A DNA stretch of 64,000 nucleotides from Blasia pusilla (taxonomy: Eukaryota; Marchantiophyta; Marchantiopsida; Blasiales). This document shows positions 33,020-44,956 of the stretch, piece after piece; positions within the stretch are counted from its first letter, which is position 1, and the number at the start of each line of letters is the position of its first letter. Made by a program: the position numbers and the translations under genes. The DNA lies in NCBI GenBank assembly GCA_050084515.1, contig CM114272.1:57226001-57290000 (forward strand), written 5' to 3'. The notes beneath the pieces were generated by a model. That model was not told where the DNA came from. It ran no database searches and saw nothing but the letters and a program-made list of their open reading frames with translations.

Positions 33020-33452
33020 TAAACCTCAAAAGGGGACAAAGAAAGGTAATAACATCTCAAAAGAGGAGTCAAAAAATGCAGAAAAGAATGCAAAGAGAAA
33101 ATGGCAACTAGCCAACGCAAACACCGACTCACCGAGCAACACGGTTGATAGCCTTAAACAAATCTGACAAGAACACGAATTGTTGGTCACACGTGAATGG
33201 ACGACGAGACGACCCCCCACCACCTCCGCACGACGTATCAATATCAAAGCTTGTGCACGTTGTAAGGCCACTGAGATGCATATATGTGGTAACTACACAA
33301 AGAGAAGGACTACGAGAAGGGGCAAGATGATGATTCTCCATGGAGTGGTGATCACATGTTTTCAGGAAAGTATCAAGAAACACATGTAAATGACCAAATG
33401 CTTCCACTGCAAAAGGAATTAATCCATCAGTCGCATGTCTCACAGCATAACT

Positions 33453-34091
33453 TTACTCCTTGATTCTTGCTGCAGCTTTGGCTGCCAAACCTTTGGTATG
33501 TGCGGCTCGACACACCAAGTCAGAACATGTTGGATTAGCAACCACCATATCACCTAGTATCTCAAATCCACCTCGAGACATAAGAAGATCAACTCTCCAA
33601 CGAGAGGGTTGCTTGTGTGGTTGAAGGTAGGACATTGAGCTGCTCTTGCCCAACAGTGTATCCTATAGTACGAGCCATCGATGCTACCGCCTCTCTAATG
33701 ATATCATGTGTGGCCATTTGTTCTCCACCAAAGAATATGGATATTCTTGGCATCAATGGGATCCTTGCATACACAATTTGACACACCTAATAGAGAAGGA
33801 TGGGGAAGTCCAAGGCATAACCGCAAAGCTGTCAAAAATATACTTTGAGGAAGATGAAATGGAGAATAAGGGGATCTGCAGTAAGCCACGCCCCCGCTCC
33901 ACTTCCTGCACATGAACGGAGACGAGCTCGATAAGCGTCAGAGGATGCCTCGGAGAGAATACTGGAAAAGTTGATTTGGTGCAAATTCTTGAAGATACAC
34001 CCTTGAAGTCGATGAAGCCCTTCCATAACCAATAGACTAACAAGGGGTAGAATTACTTCTGTAGCAAGAGGAAGAAGAGCTCAGGCAGATC
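33453..34091 (-). pseudogene. C-terminal region of non-LTR copy 1
   Basis: Frames in this stretch correspond to those of copy 2 at 41.5-42.1 kb (LVYWLWKGFIDFKGVSSRIC; FSPRHPLTLIELV; WTSPSFSIRCVKLC; DAKNIHILWWRTN). The function of this part is unknown. The copies are interrupted at different positions. Confidence 0.75.
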
Positions 34092-35116
34092 TCAGTTGTT
34101 GTTGAAACAATAGGTCCCCTCCTCTACATGGGCGACATGATCCATCAAGATAGGTGTATCTCCTTGGAGAAACCTTGAAGCCATAATCGGTGCTACCAAC
34201 GCCCAACTCCCCAAAAAGGTTGTGGGAGCATATGCGAGTGTGGAGGAAAGTCCCAGCCCTCCAAAAGAAATAGGCAAGATAGCTTGTTGTGAAGCCAAGA
34301 CACCATCCTCTCCCTCAAAGGTATTCGGGCCAAGAATAGAAGCGTTAGAAGGGGCCAACCAATGTAAGAACCTTGAAGTGGGAGGACAAGAGCAAAGAAG
34401 GTAGGGAGGACGTTGTAGAAAAAATTGGGAGAGAATCCCACTTTGAGACATAATCGATGAAGCCAATTGGGACCCTAAGAACCCTAACCCCTTCAATGTA
34501 GATGGGAAAATCAGGAGTAGGTGGGATGATGTTGAGGGAAGGCATGAAGGAGACGATACTCCACATTTCCTAGGTTCGACTTTAAGGTTTAAGAAAGAGA
34601 GTTGCTCCACGAAATGGGTATAAGCAGGAACCACTTCAGAAGGAGGACATATAATGTGAATGTTATCAGAAATAGAAGGAGAAAACAAGATGGAAATACT
34701 TGTGTTGATGCCCGAAGGGCATAAAAATGGGTAATGGCAAAGAGTGGGCCACCCATGGGATCACCTTGACGTGTGCCACAAGTCGATTGTAGAATACTAT
34801 ATTCCCCGGAAGTAGCATGATGAGAATAGATAATGGGCGTATCATAGACATAGAAGGAGCAAACAAATGGAATGAGGCTCCCAAGTTGTCCTCCTACACA
34901 ACGTAATTCCTCAAAGGTGGCCGCACGAGAAATTGAATTGAATGCGTTAGCCACATCGACTTGAATTGCTGCCCATTCAGGATGAATATCAAGAGTGGAG
35001 CAAATCCCATGCACCATAGTCTTACAATCTCCAAGAGTTGCCACTTCAAATTGATAAGGAAATAAGTAGGCACTAAAATGAGAACAAAATTGCAAGCATA
35101 GGGATCGACTAACCAA
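34092..35116 (-). pseudogene. Reverse transcriptase of non-LTR copy 1
   Basis: Read from 35108: SRSLCLQFCSHF; FEVATLGDCKTMVHGICSTL; WAAIQVDVANAFNSISRAAT with the first catalytic Asp; TCGTRQGDPMGGPLFAITHF, the hallmark of non-LTR RTs. Next to these should come the F/YxDD motif; the reading passes through a frameshift near 34680-34590 and continues with DNIHIICPPSEVVPAYTHFV (34688 onward), where SDNIHI stands in the position of YADD with only one Asp visible. The 5' side of the gene lies beyond the MITE (35438 onward) and joins in frame. Confidence 0.8.
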
Positions 35117-35437
35117 CAAGGTTACATGTGGACAAATTCTGTGTCTTGTGTCCGTGGACTTATGTCCGTCCTATGGATTGACTTGTCCATATGGGCCCCA
35201 CCTTTCCCTTCTTTCTCATTCCCCTTACTTGACTTCGTGTTCCATACTCCCCCATTTCTTCCTCTCACCATCTCCACTCCCTCCTCCCTCCTATTGCTCC
35301 TGTCATCCTTGCCTTGCCTTCCATCATGGACTAAAATTGTGCGTCCCATCTCTTGGAACTCATGTCCGTGGACATGTCCAAACTTGTCAGTCCATATCCA
35401 TCCTAAGGAAGGACTTGTCCATTTTTGTGCAGCCATG
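35117..35437. mobile_element. hAT-type MITE copy 1 (321 bp) in non-LTR copy 1
   Basis: The element starts CAAGGTTACATGTGGACAAA and its other end, reversed, reads CATGGCTGCACAAAAATGGA, so the ends are imperfect inverted repeats. It is flanked by an exact 8-bp duplication CTAACCAA (35109-35116 and 35438-35445). An 8-bp duplication and CA.GG ends fit the hAT superfamily. There is no transposase gene. Removing the element and one duplication restores the RT reading frame of the host element. Confidence 0.92.
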
Positions 35438-36249
35438 CTAACCAAGCGATATAAAACCTCTCCAATAGCCAAAGGGCACACACCTGAAGGAGGCTTATCC
35501 ATAGCCAACAAATGACAAGCCTCTAAGAGCCTAGAGATAGAGAATACGAGACGGCATGCCGCCATATGTGCACTCATCTTATATAGAGAGAGACAAAGTC
35601 ACTTGCTGAATCTTCCGGGATAAAGCAATCGCGGAGATGCTCAAAAACCATCCCTGATAGCCCGCTTGCTGATAAGCGAGGAGTATGCATAAAAGCCCTT
35701 GTGAAAATCTCCAAGTCAAGCTCCAAGTCAAGGTCCGTTGTATAGTTTTCCACAAAAGGTGGAGCATCGCCACTTAAAGGGGGTGATGAGCTTCTAAGAG
35801 AGCCACCGTTTCCGCACTTGGAACCGCCGGAGAAAGAGGACCCAATGCTCGAGCTGCACGTGAAAAATCACCAACCTCCCCCAAAAGTAGAATTTGTCGA
35901 AGGCGTTGTTGTATTGAAGGCCTCCCTTGATTGGCATGTTGAGTGGGATGAGCCGCAGCTAAGGCCTCTGCTCAAAGTACATGCTCATTTTGAAGATTCT
36001 TCCAATCCCCAAACATAAAGCGGTGAATACGTGTGGAGATTTCACGATGACCCATTGCACCACCCCTTGGAGGGAGGACTAAAACCCATTGTGGGAAGAG
36101 TCATAGGAGATACCAAGCATTGATATCTACGGGATTACGCGCTAATCTTTCTAATGGGAAAAGCAAAGCTTGTTGGGTGATGGGGCGAAGAGCAATAGGA
36201 ATGCGAGTGTAGAGTTTAGGACAATGAAGACCTAGATGGAAAGATCTAG

Positions 36250-36425
36250 GAATTGTTGTGGGGATTGCATTAGGAGGTAGTATCGGGTTAGGGATTGAAG
36301 GCCCATGCATGGATCGACAATACCGCTGATGTCTTTTGATCCCATTAGGAGCAAACTCCTTATCACAAGGTATGCAACAAACCTTTGGTACAAATGCAGA
36401 AATAGAAGGGTTACAAGGAGAGGAG
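36250..36425 (-). pseudogene. Zinc-finger N-terminal segment of non-LTR copy 1
   Basis: The frame reads PCNPSISAFVPKVC, then CIPCDKEFAPNGIKRHQRYC: a C-x2-C...H-x4-C finger of the kind that precedes the RT in many non-LTR elements and binds target DNA or element RNA. The frame continues through LHCPKLYTRIPIALRPITQQ and DINAWYLL, then crosses a TGA at 36100-36098 into LFPQWVLVLPPRGGA. Confidence 0.75.
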
Positions 36426-36653
36426 GTGGGAGGTGCAAGAGGTGATGATGGACGGCGATGAGGGGGTAACTAGGTTGGGGAAGAAGGAGGAGGAAGGGAG
36501 GAGATAAGGGTAGAATAGATGGGAGTTGGAAGCAAGGGCGTAGATGAGATATGTGGGGATGGCAAAGTAGTAGGATTCGGTAATAATTGATCAAGATTAG
36601 GCTCCATAGGACAAGATGAAGAGGGGAGAAGAGGAGAATCCGGAAGAAATGTA

Positions 36654-36919
36654 GCGAGCGTAATGGGTGTATTAGCATCTGGAGGAAAATGGCGAAATCT
36701 AAGATGAGGAGGTGAACCAAGTGGAGAGGTTACAACTGTAGGAGGGCGTGTAAAACCAGATAAGCGAGTGTAATGGGTGTTTTAGCATCTGGAGGAAAAT
36801 GGCGAGATCTAAGATGAGGAGGTGAACCAAGTGGAGAGGTTACAATTGTAGGAGGGCGTGTAAAAACCTCTCCACTTGGTTCACCTCCTCATCTTAGATC
36901 TCGCCATTTTCCTCCAGAT
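36654..36919. repeat. 110-bp direct repeat followed by a 54-bp perfect inverted repeat
   Basis: Unit 1 starts at 36654 and unit 2 at 36764 (GCGAGYGTAATGGGTGT start). The segment 36787-36840 of unit 2 is repeated as an exact reverse complement at 36866-36919, 25 bases away. This foldback marks the 5' end of the non-LTR element region or a local template-switch event. Confidence 0.93.
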
Positions 36920-38385
36920 AAGCAAGTAGATGGAGAATCCAACTCCATCTCTCATGACATAAATGCAAAGGTAGGCAAGTCATCGAAGACAAGGGAAGAT
37001 ATATGAAACGTGGTCTGGAGAAAGCATGAGGGTAACGAGCAAAACAAAAGTAGTGGAATCAGTCCAAAAGAAATTTAGATAGAGAGAATAAGATTAGGCA
37101 ATATCGAGTTTATGATTGAAACTTACTATAAGAAAAATCTAAAAAGCAATTGAAAAGGAAAAGTGATTTATATGGTATTGGAAGAGGTGACTCAAGAATA
37201 TGAATTTCTAATGTCCTTAAGGAGATAGCAAACGCATGTAGGGGCAAAACAGTAAGGTAAAGAGTTGAAAGAGCAAGGAAGACGTTTGGGAGGAATTGAC
37301 CTAAAACAAACCCATACACAAAAATGGGCGCCTACGATGAAAGAAGAAAAACTAGAAAACCTACTCTATATGAAAAGAACAATCTCATCAAGACGATCGA
37401 AACAAGCCCAAACATGTAGAAAACCGACACTCTAGAAGAAAATTATGAAAGAAATTGAAAACACCAAAAAAGAGGATGTGATGAGTACGTGAGGCACCCA
37501 CCAATAACTGCTATGAGGGAATGAGTTTGTAATGTTGGGCCCAGCCCCTATCAAAAGATTGAGAAAAACAAGAGGAATCTCTTAAACCGATGATAACCCG
37601 GTATCACTCTCTATAAAGAGAGCATTATGTGTGAAATTGCGTTTAGAAATCTATGAGCACATTTAGGAGAGAAGGAGGTCCACACATCCCAAGAACTTTG
37701 GAAAACTCAATTTTAAATGGAAGAAAAAAGACCCCAAAATTCGAACTTGAAAAGATAAACACGTTGTGACTTTAGATTGAAAATATTAAATCATCATGAA
37801 AATAATTACAAACTAAATTCTAGACATCTTTCCATCTCCTCCGATTTTTTTTTTTATAAATCACGCTTTTAATAAGTTTGACTTTACATTCCCATTAAAG
37901 TACCATTCCGTAAGGCGTACGGATAGATTACATGATTTTATGAAAATCTCTGGACCTGCGCAGTCGCCTGCTCCTTTGCTGCGTTTATGGCCATGTGACA
38001 TATAAGGTCAGGAAGATATCCGTGAGTTGTTCTAGCTTCTAATGGTCAACCCTAAAGATCCGGAAACACCGAAATGGCTCCATACATCGGACCTCTTCGC
38101 TTCCAGCGCAGCGAAGTGATTATTCCCAAGCGCACGACAAAGCCGTAGTTGCCGAGACGAACTCTATGACTTGACTCAAACTCTTAATAGAACCGTAATA
38201 ACCTCATTTCAAACATGTAGAACGTGTGACGTCACAAGCGTATGTGATTCCGTCGGACTGTTCCCACTTTCGCTGGCTTCTTTAATCTGAAGTCATTTCA
38301 CAACTATATTATAATACCATTTATTTTTGGAATCTTGAAGGACCAGCGCTAAATCTGTAGAATATGCCATTGACGGAACAAACAG
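36920..38385. other. No gene seen
   Basis: AT-rich, with a long T-run near 37845. Short frames have no recognisable content. Confidence 0.5.
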
Positions 38386-38781
38386 GTGGCAAATGCTGTC
38401 GAAAATGCGCGGAGCGATGAGGGTCAGTTAGGTCCCACGTCGCCCGATTCTGAGACGGTCCATGGAAGGGTCACCAGTTCTGGGCCCTCAGTCGACTCTG
38501 AAGAGCTCCTCAATCCTCACACACTTCTCTCCACTATCGCCTTCAAACTCGCGCCACGTTCTCCTCATCTAGGCTCTCCTGATTCTCGGGTGTCTCCGGA
38601 TCTATACTCGACGGACTTGGAGGAACTTCAATCTCGTTCTCCTATAGTACAGTGCTTGGACACGAGACTCGACCACGAAGTTTCCTCCCGGAGCCCCACT
38701 TCCCGGACTTTATGCTCGGGGTCGCTCACTTCAACGTCACTCGTTCAAACTCACTCTTGCTCTCTCCATAGCTCAGCTTAG
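38386..38781 (+). CDS. Hypothetical protein, 131 codons, low complexity
   Basis: An open plus-strand frame rich in Ser, Pro, Leu and Thr (MANAVENARSDEGQLGPTSP start). The base composition here (38.0-38.9 kb) is more GC-rich than the surroundings, which could mean a gene exon or an LTR. No domain, signal peptide or membrane segment is recognised. Expression is uncertain and it may not be a gene. Confidence 0.25.
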   Translation: MANAVENARSDEGQLGPTSPDSETVHGRVTSSGPSVDSEELLNPHTLLSTIAFKLAPRSPHLGSPDSRVSPDLYSTDLEELQSRSPIVQCLDTRLDHEVSSRSPTSRTLCSGSLTSTSLVQTHSCSLHSSA

Positions 38782-39824
38782 CACAGTTCTCGGCTTCTCC
38801 ATCTCTGCCACTCTGCTGGGAGCTTGAGTCCGCTGTAGTCTTTCAATCACTGTATCCTTTCACTAATCAGTGGACTCACAGACCTGTTGACTCTGCATGA
38901 ATTTGTGGTTTTCGGGACTCCACAGTAGCCCTAAGCCTTTCTCTCCGTAGCATCAATTATCTGCTTGTGACGAATTTCGAATTCGCGAACTTGAACTGAG
39001 GATGCTCTTTGCTGACTCGTTGCATCCAGCTCTCACTTTTGCTCTCTGAAAATCCGATATCGAGTTGGAATCTCAAGGTTTTAACCTTCCTTTAAATATT
39101 TCTCGTTGAATCTCAACTCTCACTATCTTAATTTGAGTCTCCCACTCTCTCTGTCATTAAATAAATCTATTCATTTATTCTCCATACATTTTTTTCAGCT
39201 TGCTTACTTTGATTCATCTTCACAAATCCATAGCATTCCACCGCAAGGACTCCCTAAAAAAAGTATAACCGAGGACGGATGTCGGGATGTTCCAATTGTA
39301 AGCCGTACACGTTTTCTAAAACTGAAAATATTTTAAACTTCAATTCCACCAAATTGAAAAGAAAGTCAAGATTACCCAAAGGAATGTAAAGATAAGACAA
39401 ATACGAGTCCAAGAAAAATTTAAAAAAACATAAGAACATCCAAATTCGAAACATGAATGGATAATAAGACTTTACAAGTACAAGAAAATTATAGGGAGAA
39501 AGGAAAAACTCAAATTTAATAAAACAAACTAATGCTAACAAACAAATAAATGGAAGGAGATCAACCATCAATTTTTTGAAACAAAGTTGGGTAACATGCT
39601 AATATTTCATTAATTGGGAATGAACAACATGGGATGATTTTAAAATTTTAATCAAGTCTGGGGAGTCTAATACGTTGCCCGTATTTCATAGTCAAGAACC
39701 GTAATACTAAATTTAGAATCCATTTTCAGATACCCCATACAAAGAACACCCCAAGTCTAAAAAAAATTAAAATATGCCCATTTTAAATGAAACAAATATT
39801 TATAATTTTAACGAGTTATGATTT
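38782..39824. other. No gene seen
   Basis: CT-rich up to 39.2 kb, with repeated TCTCACTCTC-like runs reminiscent of a 5' leader or LTR, then AT-rich. No coding region is supported. Confidence 0.4.
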
Positions 39825-40366
39825 CTGTCATGCGCATACACATCGCTACACAACCCACATCGCTGGTCATATCTACACACCACACAACACCAATCTTCCC
39901 CAACATACGGGTAGATCCACACATAAATGAAATACACTCACGCATATACACCAAGACCCCACAACCACCCCCCTAGCTGGCAGTTGGGTCCCCCTAACTC
40001 CAAATAGTAAACACCTATGTACCTCACATGATCTACCATCCTATACACATCTACCACCATCACTGCCATCGAGCAAAGCAATTAAAACGGCTCACCCAGC
40101 CTAAAAATCCACTCATGAATCTACCTTGGCATATCAAACCACATCCACCCTCCGTTATGAGGGAATCCAGATGCTACCACCCTAGCTCCTACACACTCAC
40201 ACACGTCTATGCAAGAGAGGTGCTCCTAAGGCTCAACATGAGAAAAATGGCTTGGAAAAGCCATCTTCCTCACTTTTATACCCGTGAGAAGAGCCAAAAG
40301 GCTCTTCCCACAAAAATAGCCCTGCCAACGGTAACCTTCGTGCACAGGTTACCGGGTGAGTCACGA
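39825..40366 (-). repeat. Gypsy fragment: LTR edge, polypurine tract and adjoining sequence
   Basis: The TGCGCATACACATCGCTACACA segment and the CCACCCCCCTAGCTGGCAGTTGGG segment match the LTR/polypurine junction of element D (46.84-46.99 kb). After about 40060 the match stops. The next 300 bp (with TTTTATACCCGTGAG, a possible TATA element) could be LTR sequence of another family. A MITE starts at 40375. Confidence 0.6.
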
Positions 40367-40374
40367 TGACCGTT

Positions 40375-40673
40375 CAGGTTGCATGTGGACAAAGTCCATG
40401 TCCGTCCTATGGAAGGACTTGTCCGTATGGGCCCCACCTTTCCCCTTCTTTCTCATTCCTCTTACTTGTCTTCTTGTTCCATACTCCCCCACTTCTTCCT
40501 CTCTCCACCTTTACTCCCTCCTCCCTCATTGCTCTTCTCATCCTTACCTTGCCTTCCATCATGGACTAAAAGTGTGGGACCCACCTCTTGGAACCCATGT
40601 CCGTGGACATGTCCAGACTTGTCCGTCTATGTTTGTACTAAGAAAGGACTTGTCCATTTTTGTGCAACCATGG
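40375..40673. mobile_element. hAT-type MITE copy 2 (299 bp)
   Basis: Same family as the copy at 35117 (about 80% alike by eye; shared TCCATATGGGCCCCACCTTTCC-like and CCTTGCCTTCCATCATGGAC segments). Ends are CAGGTTGCATGTGGACAAA and, reversed, CATGGTTGCACAAAAATGGA. The flanking 8-bp duplication is TGACCGTT (40367-40374 and 40674-40681). A few bases at the right end leave a 1-base uncertainty. Confidence 0.9.
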
Positions 40674-40681
40674 TGACCGTT

Positions 40682-40969
40682 GACTCGGTCAACGGGTCAT
40701 CTGACGGACTAAAACCAAAATAGGGAAATCGCCATGACGTTCGTGACGCAACAGACCTGTTTTCAACCTCATCTGACATCTCAGGACGAAGTTACACCCG
40801 AACAGCCCGTTGACTCTCTATGTCCTCGACACGATAGAACCTTATCTACGTCAAAATAAGATGTGACATTTCGCATAACCAGGTCTCCCCAGTCATTGAT
40901 ATTGATACGATTTAAAAACTAGAATCGTTTTTTCATTAGCATATTTTTTCATTAGAAACTGTATCCACT
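40682..40969. other. No gene seen
   Basis: Continuation of the sequence that the MITE split. It contains CGTTGACTCGGTCAACGGGTC, a short palindromic stretch near 40679. Nothing coding was recognised. Confidence 0.4.
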
Positions 40970-42690
40970 TTATTATAAATACAAGCCTCATAAGCGAAGA
41001 AAGAAAGGTAATAACATCTCAAAAGAGGAGTCAAAAAATGCATAGTGGAATGCATAGAGAAAATAGCAACTAGCCAACACAAATACCAAATCAACGAGCT
41101 ACACGATTGATAGCCTGAAAAAAATCAGACAAGAACACATGGTTCGTCATATGTGAACGAACGACGAGCCGAGCAACCCCCCATCACCTCCACACGATGT
41201 ATCAATGCCAAGGCTTGTGCACGTTGTAAGGCCACTGAGATGCATATACGTGGTAACTACACAAAGAGAAGGACTACTAGAAGGGCAAGATGATGATTCT
41301 TGAGGGAGTGGTGATCACATATTTTCAGGAAAGTATCAAAAGACACATGTAAATGACCGAATACTTCCACTGCAAAAGGAATAAATCCATCAGTCGCATG
41401 TCTCACAGCATAACTTAACTCCTTGATTCTTGTTGCAGCTTTGGCCGCCAAACATTTGGTATGTGCGTCTGGACACACTAAGTCAGAGCATGTTCGATTA
41501 GCAACCACCACACCACCTAGTATCTCGAATCCACCTCGAGACATAACAAGATCAACTCTCCAACGAGAGGGTTGCTTGTGTGGTTGAATGTAGGATATGG
41601 AGCTGCTCTTGCCGAACGGTGTATCATGTAGTATGAGCCATTGATTCTACCGCCTCTCTAATGATATCATGTGTGGCTATTTGTTCTCCACCAAAGAATA
41701 TGGATATTCTTGGCATCAATGGGATCCCCAACCCGTAGACACAAGTTGGCACACCGAATAGAGAAGGATGGGGAAGTCCAAGGCATAATCGCAAAGTTTT
41801 CGAAAAGAAACTTTGAGGAAGATGAAATGGAGAATAAGAGGATTTGTAGTAAGCCATGCGCCCGCTCCAGTACCCGCACATGAGCGCGGACAAGCTCGAT
41901 GAGCGTCAAAGGATGCCTTGGAGAGAATACTGGAAAAGTTGATTTGGTGCAAATTCTTGAAGATATACTCTTGAAGTCGATCAAGCCCTTCCATAACCAA
42001 TTGACTAAAAGGGGGTAGAATTGCTTCTGTAGCAAGAGGAGAAGATCTCGAGCAGATCTCAGTTGTTGTTGAAACAATAGGTCCCCCTCCTCTACATGGG
42101 CGACATGATCCATCAAGATAGGTGTATCTCCTTAGAGAAACCTTGAAGCCATAATCGGTGCTACTAACACCCAACTCCCAAAAAGGCTGCGGGAGGAGAT
42201 GCAAGTGTGGAGGAAAGTCTCAGCTCTCCAAAAGAAATAGGCAAGATAGCTTGTCGTGAAGCCAAGACATCATCCTCCCCCTCAAATGTATTCGGGCCAA
42301 GAAGTTGACCAAAAGTTGCCAAGATAGAAGGGTCAAAAGAGGCCAACTGATGTAAGAACCTTGAAGTGGGAGGACAAGAGCAAAGAAGGTAGGGAGGACG
42401 TCGTAGAAAACATTGGGAGAGAATCCCACAAGCCACTTGGGGATCCCCTAGATGAGGTAACAAATGAAGCCATTTCACGTCTTTCAAAAGGGCCTCATCC
42501 AAAAACTTTGAGACATAGTCGATGAAGCCAATTGGGACCCCAAGAACCCTAACCCCTTCAATGCAAATGGGAAAATTAGTAGTAGGCGAGGTGAATGTTG
42601 AGGGAAGGCACGAAGGAGACCATACTCCAAAGTTACTAGGTTGGACTTTAAGAAAAAGAGTGTGTTGAATACATATTGTCACGACCATAC
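40970..42690 (-). mobile_element. Non-LTR retrotransposon copy 2 (5'-truncated, decayed)
   Basis: About 1.7 kb of the 3' half of the element at 33.0-36.6 kb. Shared translation includes GFIDYVSK, ILSQCFLRRPPYLLCSCPPT, GPNTFEGEDDVLASRQAILP, LLVNWLWKGLIDFKS, SPRHPLTLIELVRAH and DAKNIHILWWRTNSHT. Unlike copy 1 it keeps an about 40-codon segment near 42450-42500 (FLDEALLKDVKWLHLLPHLG). It begins after RT, so it is a typical 5' truncation from incomplete target-primed reverse transcription. Confidence 0.85.
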
Positions 42691-42891
42691 GTCTTCCCCT
42701 TCACCCTCGTCATTCTCATCTGCTTCTCCAAACTCATAGTCATCGCCAAATACATCCTTGTCCTCACCCTCTATCATATCCACGACGCTACGGATGTCAT
42801 CTTCATCTTCACTCCATGACCGCAAACCATCCTCCGAGTATTCCTCATTCATGCTATCGTCTCCAAGGTCAAAAAGATAGAAGATAGTCAT
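42679..42891 (-). CDS. Short acidic hypothetical frame
   Basis: Seventy codons, very rich in Asp and Glu (SWSEDEDDIRSVVDMIEGED). It overlaps the truncated end of non-LTR copy 2. Acidic runs are common in chromatin proteins and in random CT-rich DNA; there is no further support for a gene. Confidence 0.25.
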   Translation of the reverse strand: MTIFYLFDLGDDSMNEEYSEDGLRSWSEDEDDIRSVVDMIEGEDKDVFGDDYEFGEADENDEGEGEDVWS

Positions 42892-43066
42892 AGTACGGGC
42901 AAATCAAACTAATATCATTTTTTGGAAGTGGAGAAAACTATTGTTAGCGATCAGGAAAACACTAGTATGGTAAAAACACTATCCTCCCATTTCTTCATTA
43001 TTCAAATTAGTTTTTTTATTCTCCAAAGCCTAGTTGTATCTAAAAAAGTCTTCTAACCTACTTTAT

Positions 43067-43447
43067 TTATTTGTTTCGCCTGGTTGATACGATATGATGA
43101 TAACAATACATACTAAAGATGAAATAACGAAAAAAAAACCCTGAAGTAGTACATTCCATACAGAACATGTGGATGAATCCCGACAGATTGCCGATTAGAT
43201 CATTGCAAACATGTTGGGAAGAAAACACCCGAAGTCCAACATGAACAGAGAGGATAAAATCATCCATCGCATGTCTTAAAAATGTACAAATGATTCCTGA
43301 TAGTACATCATCGTAGTACTTTCTGTACCATCGACTTGAAATACGATGTCTCACATAGCCCGTCATGATGTGGATCATCCCACTTCGTGGGTATGCCGTA
43401 CTATGCCCCACTTTTTCTTCACAAGATAAGTAGGTGGCTCCGGCCAC
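43067..43447 (-). CDS. Hypothetical frame, 126 codons
   Basis: An open frame with mixed composition (MAGATYLSCEEKVGHSTAYP). A faint similarity to the C-terminal region of the non-LTR elements (FLRHAMDDFILSVHVGLRVF beside MRHATDGFIPFAVEVFGHLH) raises the possibility that it is a diverged third copy. It could also be chance. Confidence 0.3.
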   Translation of the reverse strand: MAGATYLSCEEKVGHSTAYPRSGMIHIMTGYVRHRISSRWYRKYYDDVLSGIICTFLRHAMDDFILSVHVGLRVFSSQHVCNDLIGNLSGFIHMFCMECTTSGFFFRYFIFSMYCYHHIVSTRRNK

Positions 43448-43929
43448 TTAGATTAGGAACAGATTACAGTAATATTGACCGTCTTAAAATAGCATATCTT
43501 CTCTCGCTCAGCGGATTAGATCGAAAAATGAGTCTTTTACGCCTATGAATCTCGATTTAGAATGGGGTCCACTTCTTTTCCCCCGATATGGAAAATACAA
43601 AGTCGTCTCTCCCAGTTACTATTTCGACCTTTGGTTAGGATATTTTAAATCATTTTGGGGGAAAAAATGATGGGATCCACATCGTCCTTTCCTATGACCC
43701 TTTTTCTTTATAGTTTTAGATCCGATTCAACCTCCCCTCGAGCGTTTTCCGACATTAATGGATGTCGATTGATTACACAAGCAAACATTCATATGATGAC
43801 GCATTCTATGATTTCTCGCTCTATAGATCCATTTATCCTTCTATATTACAATGGGCTACTTCACAAGTACAAAATAGCAAATAATGAGACGTTTTAGTGC
43901 AAAGGTTAGGTGAGTATGAACAAATTAGA

Positions 43930-44460
43930 AGAGTAGGTTGAATGGAAGAGGAAAAATATTTTCTATTACTTCGTAGTTTAAAATTTAACTAATTAATGTT
44001 ACAATGGATAATCCATAATATTAATAAAGTGAAATAATTAAATTTTTTAATAAAATTTTAATCATATTTAACAGGAAGGAGAAATTCATTTTAATGGAGA
44101 AAGAATAAATATTGTTTAAGCTTTATTGAAGATGGAATTACTTAAGGGATTGGAATATCATTTTAATTTTAATTGAAGAGTGGAATATTATTATTCTTTT
44201 AAGGGTTGAGAAGATCATTTAAATTTTAAAATGAAATTTTTTCATTTTTAAATTATCAAATTATTCTTATCTGTTATGTTGGGAAAACAATTAATTTGAA
44301 TGGAAAAGAATAATTAATTAATTAATTAAAATTTTAATTAGTCAATGTTATTTAGGTGTGGAAAATACAAGGGGGAGAATAGGTATTCTTAAGACTTTCA
44401 TGGAGGAATGGAGTTCAGTTTTATTTAAAAGTGGGAATTTTTTATTCTTTTAAGATTTAA
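43930..44460. repeat. Left arm of a large AT-rich inverted repeat
   Basis: Segments such as ATATTGTTTAAGCTTTATTGA and TTTTAATTTTAATTGAAGAG recur in inverted orientation at 45.66-46.12 kb with the same order and similar spacing. The arms are diverged (many indels). They flank about 1.2 kb. Confidence 0.6.
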
Positions 44461-44956
44461 GATTTTATAAATTATACTTAAAATTTGAAATAAAAAGATT
44501 TCTGAAGTTGAATTTGAAATTAAAAATATTTCGTTCAGAAGCACGGCCATGCTAACTAGCTATGATAATCTAAGTTCAAGGTAGTATTTTCAAGGGAATT
44601 TTTTTGCGAGTGTGGCATGTTACACCTTCTCCGCGGTAATTTTGTTTTATTGGTGCTTGATTAAACGTGTATAATGCATACTGCCACTATCGTTGCAGTC
44701 GGGATGTGTCTTGCACATAGAACCAAAAAGAAATTTAATAATAACACAGCATGGAGTGCACATTAGAGTGCCCACTCAACATGCACGCAATATTCAAACT
44801 GTATTTTGATACGGAAGTAACTCTACCCAATAATAGGAAGAACCCAATCCCATGAGAATTTAAAAATCATACATTTGGTTCAGTATAGGTGAAATTATTT
44901 TTTAAAATAAAAATCAAGCCCGTGAGAGTTAAAAAATAATACAAGTCAGAAAACAA

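Larger units (their letters stand above)
33020..36653 (-). mobile_element. Non-LTR retrotransposon copy 1 (decayed)
   Basis: Minus-strand coding in the order zinc finger (36.4 kb), connector, reverse transcriptase (35.1-34.1 kb) and C-terminal region (34.1-33.4 kb), followed by a 3' end shared with the copy at 41 kb (GGTAATAACATCTCAAAAGA at 33045 and 40999). No LTRs flank it and RT is not followed by RNase H or integrase, which fits a LINE-type element. Several stops (mostly TGA) and frameshifts occur, and a hAT MITE sits in the RT gene. Poly-A was not seen at the 3' end. Confidence 0.8.

Noticed and set aside
33145-33389. Plus-strand frames with Pro/Thr runs
   Set aside because: Opposite-strand readings of the C-terminal part of the non-LTR element.
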